From contig OX422203.1 of the NCBI GenBank assembly GCA_949130485.1, positions 5,353,429 through 5,417,428 of the forward strand: a stretch of DNA of 64,000 bases, in the 5' to 3' direction. Positions 54,601-64,000 of the stretch are shown one piece after another. The notes beneath the pieces were generated by a model. The model searched no databases, was not told the origin of the DNA, and saw nothing but the letters and a program-made list of their open reading frames with translations. The DNA comes from Agelas oroides (taxonomy: Eukaryota > Porifera > Demospongiae > Agelasida > Agelasidae). The position numbers and the translations under genes are program-made. How positions within the stretch are numbered: position 1 is the stretch's first letter; the number at the start of each line of letters is the position of its first letter.

Positions 54601-56473
54601 TACTACATTCTACCATGGCTCTACTTGACTCTACTTGACTCTACTACACTCTACCATGGCTCTACTTGGCTCTACTTGGCTCTACTACACTCTACCATGG
54701 CGCTACTACATTCTACCATGTCTCAGCTTGTCTCTACATGAGTCTACCACACACTTCTACGGCTCTACTTGACTCTACTAGACTCTGCCATGGCTCTACT
54801 TGGCTCTCCTTGGCTCTACTACACCCTACCATGGCTCTACTACATTTTTCGATGGCTCTACGTGACTCTACATGACTCTACCACATTCCACCGGGGTTCT
54901 AATTCGCTCTACTTCGCTCTACTCCACTCTATGATGGCTCAACTACATTCTACCATGGCTTTACTATACATTTTACAATGGCCCTACTTCACTCTACATG
55001 ACCTACTACATTCTACCGGGGTTCTAATTTGCTCTACTTCGCTCTACTACACTCTACCATGGCTCTACTACATCCTTCCAAGCCTCTACTGAACTCTACA
55101 TGACTCTACTACACTCTACCATACCTCTACTTGCCTCTACTGCATTCTACCATGGCTCTAGTTTGCTCTACTTGGATCTATTACACCCTACCATGGCTCT
55201 ACTACACTCTCCCAAGGCTCTAGTTGACTCTACGTCACTCTACTACATTCTACCATGACTCTACTTGATTCTCCTACATTCTACCATGGCTCTACTTAGC
55301 CCTAATTGATTCTACTTCTCTCCACCATGGCTCTACTTGGCTCTACTTGGCTCTACTTGGCTCAACTACACTATACCATGACTCTACTATATTCTACGAT
55401 GGCTCTCCTTGGCTATACATGACTCTACTACATTCTAGCAGGGTGCAAATTCGCTCTACTTGGCTCTACTACACTCTACCATGGCTCTACTACATTCTAC
55501 CATGGCTCTACTTGACTCTACATGACTCTAATACATTCTACAGGGGTTCTAATTCGCTCTACTTGGCTCAACTACACTCTACCATGGCTCTACTACATTC
55601 TACCGCGGCTCTACTTGACTCTACTTGACTCTACTACACTCATGGCTCTACTACATTCTACCATGTCTCTACTTGCGTCTACATGACTTTACCACACTCG
55701 TCTATTGCTCTACTTGACTCTACTACACTCTGCCATGGCTCTACTTGACTCTACTTGACTCTACTACACTCTACCATGGCTCTACTTGGCTCTACTTGGC
55801 TCTACTACACTCTACCATGGCTCTACTACATTCCATCATGGCTCTACTTGTCTCTATGACTGTAATACATTCTACCGGGGTTCTAATTCGCTCTACTTGG
55901 ATCTACAACACTCTCCCACGGCTCTACTACATTCTACCATGTCTCTACTTGCCTCTACATGACTCTACCACACTCTTCTACGGCTCTAGTTGAATCTACT
56001 TGACTCTACTACATTCTACCATGGCTCTACTTAGCGCTAATTGACTGTACTACTCTCCACCATGGCTCTACTTGGCTCTACTTGGCTCAACTACACTATA
56101 CCATGCCTCTACTACATTCTACGATGGCTCTAGTTGGCTATACATGACTCTACTACATTCTACCATGGTTCTAATTCGCTCAACTTGGCTCTACTACACT
56201 GTAAAATGGCTCTACTACATTCTACCATGGCTCTACTTGACTCTACATGACTCTAATACATTCTACCAGGGTTCTCATTCGCTCTACTACACTCTACCTT
56301 GGGTCTACTACATTCTACCATCGCTCTACTTGACTCTACATCACTCTAATACATTCTACCAGGGTTCTAATTCGCTCTACTTGACTCTACTACACTTTAC
56401 CATGGCTCTACTACATTCTACCATGGCTCTACTTGACTCTACTTGACTCTACTACACTCTACCATGGCTCTAC
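48629..56473. repeat. Higher-order repeat copy R (7,845 bp, with internal partial duplication)
   Basis: Anchor at 48,629 to its counterpart at 56,474. It equals copy Q minus the 284-bp local duplication plus an extra 1,811 bp: the stretch starting at 48,990 is repeated starting at 50,801. The second pass (50.6-53.9 kb) matches copy Q at offset 8,129 and carries the P/Q-type variant GACTCAAGTGCACTC (50,722). The first pass (48,917) has GACTCTAGTACACTC instead. The two passes therefore come from different parental copies. Confidence 0.86.
50560..50660. other. Unequal-exchange junction inside copy R
   Basis: The module CCGGGGTTCTAATTCGCTC, CTCAACTACTTTC appears twice in a row (50,450-50,510 and 50,570-50,630). 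The first time it is followed by TTACTGTACATTTTAC and GGCCCTACTTCAG. The second time it is followed by TTACTATACATTTTAC and GGCTCTACTTGAC, as at 42,525. The array thus steps back to an earlier point in the repeat at this place. Confidence 0.85.
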
Positions 56474-59400
56474 TTGGTTTTACTTGACTCTACTACACTC
56501 TACCAGGCTCTACTTGGCTCTCCTTGGCTCTACTACACCTTACCATGGCTCTACTACATTTTACTATGGCTATCCGTGACTCTACATGACTCTACTACAT
56601 TCTACCGGGGTTCTAATTCGCTCTACTTCGCTCTACTACACTCTACCATGGCTCAACTACTTTCTACCATGACTTTACTATACATTTTACAATGGCTCTA
56701 CTTGACTCTACATGACTCTACTACATTCTACCATCGCTCTACTTGACTGTACTTGACTCTAGTACACTCTACGATAGCTCTACTTGGCTCTACTTGACTC
56801 TACTACATTCTACCATGGCTCTACTTACCACTAATTGACTCTACTACTCTCCACCATGGCTCTACTTGGCTCAACTTGGCTAAACTACACTATACCATGC
56901 CTCTACTACATTCTACGATGGCTCTACTTGGCTCTACATGACTCTACTACATTCTACCGGGGTTCTAAATCACTCTACTTGGCTCTACTACACTATACCA
57001 TGGCTCTACTAGGCTCTTCTTTACTCTACTACACTCTACCATGGCTCTACTACATTCTGCCATGGCTCTACTTGACTCTACTTGACTCAACTACACTCTA
57101 ACATGGCTCTATTTGGCTCTACTTGGCTCTACTACACTCTACCATGGCTCTACTACATTCTACCATGTCTCTACTTGCCTCTACATGACTCTACCACACT
57201 CTTCTACGGCTCTACTTGACTCTACTTGACTCTACTACATTCTACCATGGCTCTACGTAGCGCTAATTGACTCTACAACTCTCCACCATGGCTCTACTTG
57301 GCTCTACTTGGCTCAACTACACTATACCATGCCTCTACTACGTTCTACCATTGCTCTACTTGCCTCTACTTGACTCTACTACACTCTACCATGGCTCTAC
57401 GTGGCTCTACTTGGCTCTACTACACTCATGGCTCTACTACATTCTACCATGTCTCTACTTGCGTCTACATGACTTTACCACACTCGTCTATGGCTCTACT
57501 TGTCTCTACTACACTCTGCCATGCCTCTACTTGACTCTACTTGACTCTACTACACCCTACCATGGCTCTACTTGGCTCTACTTGCCTCTACTACCCTCTG
57601 CCACGGCTCTACTACATTCTACCATGGCTCTACTTGACTCTACTTGACCCTACTGCACTCTACCATGGCTCTATTTGGCTCTACATGGCTCTACTACACT
57701 CTACCATGGCTCTACTACATTGTACCATATCTCTACTTGCCTCTACATGACTCTACCACACTCTTCTACGGCTCTACTAGACTCAACTTGACTCTACTAC
57801 ATTCTTCCATGACTCTACTTAGCTCTAATTGACTCTACTACTCTCCGCCATGACTCTACTTGGCTCTACTTGGCTCAACTACACTATACCATGCCTCTAC
57901 TACATTCTACGATGGCTCTACTTGGCTATACATGACTCTACTACATTCTACCGGGGTTCTAATTCGCTCTACTACACTCTACCTTGGGTCTACTACATTC
58001 TACCATCGCTCTACTTGACTCTACATCACTCTAATACATTCTACCAGGGTTCTAATTCGCTCTACTTGACTCTACTACACTTTACCATGGCTCTACTACA
58101 TTCTACCATGGCTCTACTTGACTCTACTTGACTCTACTACACTCTGCCATGGCTCTACTTGGTTTTACTTGACTCTACTACACTCTACCAGGCTCTACTT
58201 GGCTCTCCTTGGCTATACTACACCTTATCTTGCCTCTACTACATTTTACTATGGCTCTCCGTGACTCTACATGACTCTACTACATTCTACCGGGGTTCTA
58301 ATTCGCTCTACTTCGCTCTACTACACTCTACCATGGCTCAACTACTTTCTACCATGGCTTTACTGTACATTTTACAATGGCCCTACTTCAGTCTACATGA
58401 CTCTACTACATTCTACCGGGGTTCTAATTTGCTCTACTTCCCTCTACTACACTCTACCATGGCTCTACTACATTCTACCATGGCTCTTCTTGACTCTACA
58501 TAACTCTACTACATTCTACCATGGCTCTACTTGACTGTACTTGACTCTAGTACACTCTAAGATAGCTCTACTTGGCTCTACTTGACTCTACTACATTGTA
58601 CCATGGCTATCCTTACCGCTAATTAACTCTACTACTCTCCACCATGGCTCTACTTGGCTCAACTTGGCTCAACTTGGCTAAACTACACTATGCCATTCCT
58701 CTACTACATTCTACGATGGCTCTACTTGGCTCTACATGACTCTACTATATTCTACCGGGGTTCTAATTTGCTGTACTTGGCTCTACTACACTCTACCATG
58801 GCTCTACTACATTCTACCATGGCGCTACTTCACTCTACATGACTCTACTACATTCTACTGGGGTTCTAAATCACTCTACCTGGCTCTACTACACACTACC
58901 ATGGCTCTACTTGGCTCTTCTTCACTCTACTACACTCTACCATGGCTCTACTACATTCTTCCATTGCTCTACTTGACTCTTCATGACTCTAATACATTCT
59001 ACCGGGGTTTTCATTCGCTATACTTGGCTTTACTATACTCTACCATGGCTCTACTACATTCTACTATGGCTCTACTTGACTCTACTTGACTCTACTACAC
59101 TCTACCATGGCTGTACTTGGCTCTACTTGGCTCTACTACACTCTACCATGGCGCTACTACATTCTACCATGTCTCTACTTGCCTCATACATGAGTCTACC
59201 ACACACTTCTACGGCTCTACTTGACTCTACTAGACTCTGCCATGGCTCTACTTGGCTCTCTTTGGCTCTACTACACCCTACCATGGCTCTACTACATTTT
59301 TCGATGGCTCTACGTGGCTCTACATGACTCTACCACATTCCACCGGGGTTCTAATTCGCTCTACTTCGCTCTACTCCACTCTACCATGGCTCAACTATAT

Positions 59401-60350
59401 TCTACCATCGCTTTACTATACATTTTACAATGGCCCTACTTCACTCTACATGACCTACTACATTCTACCGGGGTTCTAATTTGCTCTACTTCGCTCTACT
59501 ACACTCTACCATGGCTCTACTACATTCTTCCAAGCCTCTACTGCACTCTACATGACTCTACTACACTCTACCATACCTCTACTTGCCTCTACTGCATTCT
59601 ACCATGCCTCTAGTTTGCTCTACTTGGATCTATTACACCCTACCATGGCTGTACTACACTCTCCCAAGGCTCTAGTTGACTCTACGTCACTCTACTACAT
59701 TCTAACATGGCTCTACTTGATTCTCCTACATTCTACCATGGCTCTACTTAGCGCTAATTGATCCTACATCTCTCTACCATCGCTCTACTTGGCTCTACTT
59801 GGCTCAACTACACTATACCATGACTCTACTATATTCTACGTTGGCTCTCCTTGGCTATACATGACTCTACTACATTCTACCAGGGTTCAAATTCGCTCTA
59901 CTTGGCTCTACTACACTCTACCATGGCTCTATTACATTCTACCATGGCTCTACTTGACTCTACATGACTCTAATACATTCTACAGGGGTTCTAATTCGCT
60001 CTACTTGGCTCTACTACACTCTACCATGGCTCTACTACATTCTACCGCGGCTCTACTTGACTCTACTTGACTCTACTACATTCTGCCATGGCTCTACTTG
60101 GCTCTACTTGGCTCTACTACACTCAACCATGGCTCTACTACATTCTACCATGTCTCTACTTGCGTCTACATGACTCTTCCACACTCTTCTACGGCTCTAC
60201 TTGACTCTACTTGACTCTACTACATTCTAGCATGGCTTTACTTAGCGCTAATTGACTCTACTACTCTCCACCATGGGTCTACTTGGCTCTACTTGGCTCA
60301 ACATAACTATACCATGCCTATACTACATTCTACCATGGCTCTGCTTGGCC
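56474..60350. repeat. Higher-order repeat copy S (partial)
   Basis: Follows copy R and Q order from the 56,474 anchor: 56.84, 57.27, 57.54, 57.83, 58.16, 58.65, 58.98, 59.22, 59.55 and 59.79 kb. Bases 58,271-59,760 match 52,247-53,737 at offset 6,024. Shared variants with the first pass of copy R include TTACTGTACATTTTAC (58,362 and 50,517) and GACCCTACTGCAC (57,645 and 49,800). After about 60.3 kb it departs from Q and R and resembles the 36.2-38.3 kb block. Confidence 0.84.
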
Positions 60351-63300
60351 CTACATGACTCTACTATATTCTACCGAGGTTCTAATTTGCTCGACTTCGC
60401 TCTACTGCACTCTACCATGGCTCTACTACATTCTACCATGGCGCTACTTCACTCTACATGACTCTACTACATTCTACCGGGGTTCTAATTCGCTCTACTT
60501 GGCTCTACTACACTCTACCATGGCTCTACTTGGCTCTTCTTCACTCTACTACACTCTACCATGGCTCTACTACATTCTACCATTGCTCTACTTGAATCTA
60601 CACGACTCTAATACATTCTACCGGGGTTTTAATTCGCTCTACTTAGCTCTACTACACTCTACCATGGCTCTACTTGACTCTACTTGACTCTACTACACTC
60701 TACCAGGCTCTACTTGGATCTCATTGGCTCTACTACACCCTACCATGGCTCTACTACATTCTACAATGGCTCTACTTGACTCTACTTGACTCTACTACAC
60801 TCTACCATGGCTCTACTTGGCTCTACTTGGCTCTACTACACTCTACCATGGCTTTACTACACTCAACAATGGCTCTACTACATTCTACCTTGGCTCTACT
60901 TGCCTCTTCATGAGTCTACCACACTCTTCTACGGCTCTACTTGACTCTACTTGACTCTACTACATTGTACCCTGGCTCTACTTAGCGCTAATTGACTCTA
61001 CTTCTCTCCACCATGGCTCTACTTGGCTCTACTTCGCTCAACTACACTATACCATGCCTCTATTACATTTTACGATCGCTCTGTCTGGCACTACTACATT
61101 CTACCGGGGTTCTAATTCGCTCTACTTGGCTCTACTACACTCTACCATGGCTCTACTACATTCTATCATTGCTCTACTTGGCTCTACTTGACTCTACTGC
61201 ACTCTACCATGGCTCTAATTGGCTCTACTTGGCTATACTACACTCTACCATGGCTCTACTACATTGTACCATGTCTCTACTTGCCTCTACATGACTCTAC
61301 CACACTCTTCTACGGCTCTACTAGACTCAACTTGCCTCTACTACATTCTACCATGGCTCTACTTAGAGCTAATTGACTCTACTACTCTCTACCATGATTC
61401 TACTTGGCTCTACTTGGCTCAACTACACTATACCATGCTTCTACTACATTCTACCATGGCTCTACTTGGCTATACATGACTCTACTACATTCTACCTGGG
61501 TTCTAATTCGCTCTACTTGGCTCTACTACACTCTACCTTGGCTCTACTACATTCTACCATCGCTCTACTTGACTCTACATCACACTAATACATTCTACCA
61601 GGGTTCTAATTCGCTCTACTTGGCTCTACTACACTTTACCATGGCTCTACTACATTCTGCCATGGATCTACTTGACTCTACTTGACTCTACTACACTCTA
61701 CCATGGCTCTACTTGGCTCTACTACACTCTACCATGGCTCTACTTGACTCTACTACACTCTGACATGGCTCTACTTGGTTTTACTTGACTCTACTACACT
61801 CTACCAGGCTCTACTTGGATCTACTTGGCTCTACTACACCCTACCATGGCTCTACTACATTTTAGTATTGCTCTCCGTGACTCTACATCACTCTACTACA
61901 TTCTACCGGTGTTCTAATTCGCTCTACTTCGCTCTACTACACTCTACCATGGCTCTACTTGGCTCTACTTGGCTCTGCTACACTCTACCATGGCTTTACT
62001 ACATTCTACCATTGCTCTACTTGAATCTACACAACTCTAATACATTCTACCGGGATTTTAATTCGCTCCACTTGGCTCTACTACACTCTCCCATGGCTCT
62101 ACTACATTCTACCATGGCTCTACTTGACTCTACTTGACTCTACTACACTCTACCAGGCTCTACTTGGCTCTCCTTGGCTCTACTACACCCTACCATCGCT
62201 CTACTACATTCTACCGGGATTCTACTTTGCTCTACTTCGCTATACTACACTCTACCTTGGCTCAATTACATTCTACCAAGGATTTACTATACAATTTACA
62301 ATGGCCAAACTTCACTCTACATGACTCTACTACATTCTACTGGGGTTCTAATTTGCTCTACTTCGCTCTACTACACTCTACCATGGCTCTACTACATTCT
62401 ACCATGGCTCTGATTGCCTCTACATGACTCTACTACACTCTACCATGGCTCTACTTGGCTCTACTTGGCTCTACTGCACTCATGGCTCTACTACATTCTA
62501 CCATGTCTGTACTTGCATCTACATGACTTTACCACACTCGTCTATGGCTCTACTTGATTCTACTACACTCTGCCATGGCTCTACTTGACTCTACTTGACT
62601 CTACTACCCTCTACCATGGCTCTACTTGGCTCTATGACTGTAATACATTCTACCGGGGTTCTAATTCGCTCTACTTGGCTCTACTACACTCTCCCATGGC
62701 TATACTACATTCTACCATGTCTCTACTTGCCTCTACATGACTCTACAACACTCTTCTACGGCTCTAGTTGAATCTACTTGACTCTACTACATTCTACCAT
62801 GGCTCTACTTGGCTCTTCTTCACTCTACTACACTCTACCATGGCTCTACTACATTCTACCATTGCTCTACTTAGCGCTAATTGACTGTACTACTCTCCAC
62901 CATGGCTCTACTTGGCTCTACTTGGCTCAACTACACTATACGACGCCTCTACTACATTCTACGATGTCTCTAGTTGGCTATACATGACTCTACTACATTC
63001 TACCATGGTTCTAATTCGCTCTACTTGGCTCTACTACACTCTACCAGGCTCTACTTGGATCTACTTGGCTCTACTACACCCTACCATGGCTCTACTACAT
63101 TTTAGTATTGCTCTCCGTGACTCTACATCACTCTACTACATTCTACCGGTGTTCTAATTCGCTCTACTTGGCTCTACTACACTCTACCATGGCTCAACTA
63201 CACTCTACCATGGCTCTACTACATTCTACCGTAGCTCTACTTGACTCTACATGACTCTAATACATTCTACCGGGGTTCTAATTCGCTCTACTTGGCTCTA

Positions 63301-64000
63301 CTACACTCTACCATGGCTCAACTACATTCTACCATGGCTCTACTTGACTCTATTTGACTCTACTACACTCTACCATGGCTCTACTTGGCTCTCCTTGGCT
63401 CTACTACACTCTACCTTGGCTCTACTACATTCTACCATGTCTCTACTTGCCTCTACATGAGTCTACCACACTCTTCTACTGCTCTACTTGACTCTACTTG
63501 ACTCAACTACATTCTACCATAGCTCTACTTAGCGCTAATTGAATCTACTACTCTCCACCATGGCTCTACTTGGCTCTACTTGGCTCAACTACACTATACC
63601 ATGCCTCTACTACGTTCTACCATTGCTCTACTTGCCTCTACTTGACTCTACTACACTCTACCAAAGCTATACTTGGCTCTTCTTGGCTCTACTACACTCA
63701 TGGCTCTACTACATTCTGCCATGTGTCTACTTCCGTCTACATGACTTTACCACACTCGTCAATGGCTCTACTTGTCTCTACTACACTCTGCCATGGCTCT
63801 ACTTGAATCTACTTGACTCTACTACACTCTACCATGGCTCTACTTGGCTCTACTTGGCTCTACTACACTCTACCATGGCTCTAGTACATTCCATCATGGC
63901 TCTACTTGTCTCTATCACTGTAATAAATTCTACCGGGGTTCTAATTCGCTCTACTTGGCTCTACTACACTCTCCAAAGGCTCTACTACATTGTACCATGT
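60351..64000. repeat. Heterogeneous satellite tail
   Basis: Bases 60,355-61,500 resemble 1,028-1,800 and 37.2-38.4 kb. Bases 61,188-61,480 match 38,035-38,330 at offset 23,153. From about 62.4 kb, modules from several higher-order contexts are mixed: a CACTCATGG module (62.47 kb), a short TCTATGACTGTAATAC module (62.63 kb), a 62.9-kb relative of the empty-site module, and a 63.57-kb relative of 49.45 kb. The last bases carry ATTCCATCATGG as at 6.83 kb. No gene or array boundary was seen. Confidence 0.83.
61788..63168. repeat. Dispersed 140-bp duplicate at 1,240-bp offset
   Basis: Bases 61,788-61,928 recur at 63,028-63,168. Both carry variants I did not see elsewhere: TACATTTTAGTATTGCTC where other copies read TTTTACTATGGCTC, TACATCACTCTAC after CCGTGACTC, and ACCGGTGTTC. 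The sequence between them is different, so this was a short transfer (gene conversion or a small copy-paste exchange), not a simple tandem duplication. Confidence 0.82.

Larger units (their letters stand above)
39868..64000. repeat. Satellite array, right part, continuing past the window end
   Basis: The same satellite in the same orientation and register resumes immediately after the transposon's right target duplication and runs to the last base. Monomer, block and 103-bp structure are unchanged. The large-scale order differs from the left half: the dominant higher-order repeat is about 6.0-7.8 kb, against 4.5-8.6 kb on the left. The last 130 bases match the block near 6.77 kb and 47.96 kb, so the array does not end here. 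I see no gene in this stretch. Confidence 0.97.

Noticed and set aside
225-63806. More than 200 plus-strand open frames of 60-165 codons as protein-coding genes
   Set aside because: They repeat the same short strings in all three frames, indels among copies are not multiples of three (4, 5, 62, 246, 284 and 286 bp), and there is no domain, intron signal or unique start context. The satellite explains all of them.
1-64000. Triplex (H-DNA) or G-quadruplex potential from the pyrimidine-rich strand
   Set aside because: Each monomer breaks the pyrimidine run with A and G every few bases, so no long mirror polypurine tract exists. The longest common G run is GGGG in CCGGGG and is isolated.
1-64000. 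Identification with a named satellite family or species
   Set aside because: I do not recognise the monomer with confidence, and no unique gene is present to anchor taxonomy.

Overview
The window is almost entirely satellite DNA. I find no credible protein-coding gene, tRNA, rRNA or CRISPR array. About 63.5 kb is one head-to-tail tandem array built from a degenerate 10/11-bp monomer of the CTCTACTTGG / CTCTACTACA type. The only other sequence is a 440-bp palindromic DNA transposon (MITE-like) at 39,426-39,865. An array of this size, with multi-kb nested higher-order repeats and a non-autonomous inverted-repeat element, points to eukaryotic heterochromatin, perhaps pericentromeric, subtelomeric or sex-chromosome. 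I do not recognise the species. An animal is my guess, held weakly. All comparisons below were made by eye.

Hierarchy. Ten- and eleven-base monomers join into 21-bp (10+11) and 41-bp (10+10+10+11) blocks, most ending in CCATGG or a variant. Blocks of 41+21+41 make a 103-bp unit of ten monomers, averaging 10.3 bp. Variant units form modules of about 1.9 kb, recognisable by the marker TCTCCGCCATGACTCTAC. Modules sit inside higher-order repeats (HORs) of about 4.5-8.6 kb.

Layout. 1-6.7 kb is a heterogeneous stretch. 6.7-11.2 kb is HOR copy Z (4,501 bp). 11.2-19.7 kb is copy A, with an internal 2,320-bp tandem duplication. 19.7-28.1 kb is copy B and 28.1-34.9 kb is copy C. 34.9-39.4 kb is a different block resembling the window start and 60-61.5 kb. 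The transposon follows. The right half is a second HOR family: P (39.9-42.3 kb), Q (42.3-48.6 kb), R (48.6-56.5 kb) and S (56.5-60.3 kb), then a heterogeneous tail. The array continues past both window edges.

The plus strand offers many 60-165-codon open frames rich in MALLHST, WLYYTLP and YHGST strings. They are by-products of the repeat. The 103-bp unit is not a multiple of three, so the same peptides appear in all three frames. The minus strand is closed because GTAGAG puts a TAG in every monomer. There is therefore no gene network here. What merits attention is the helical-period spacing of TA and GC steps, the nested history of unequal exchange, and the transposon, whose insertion is documented by three empty-site copies in the same window.
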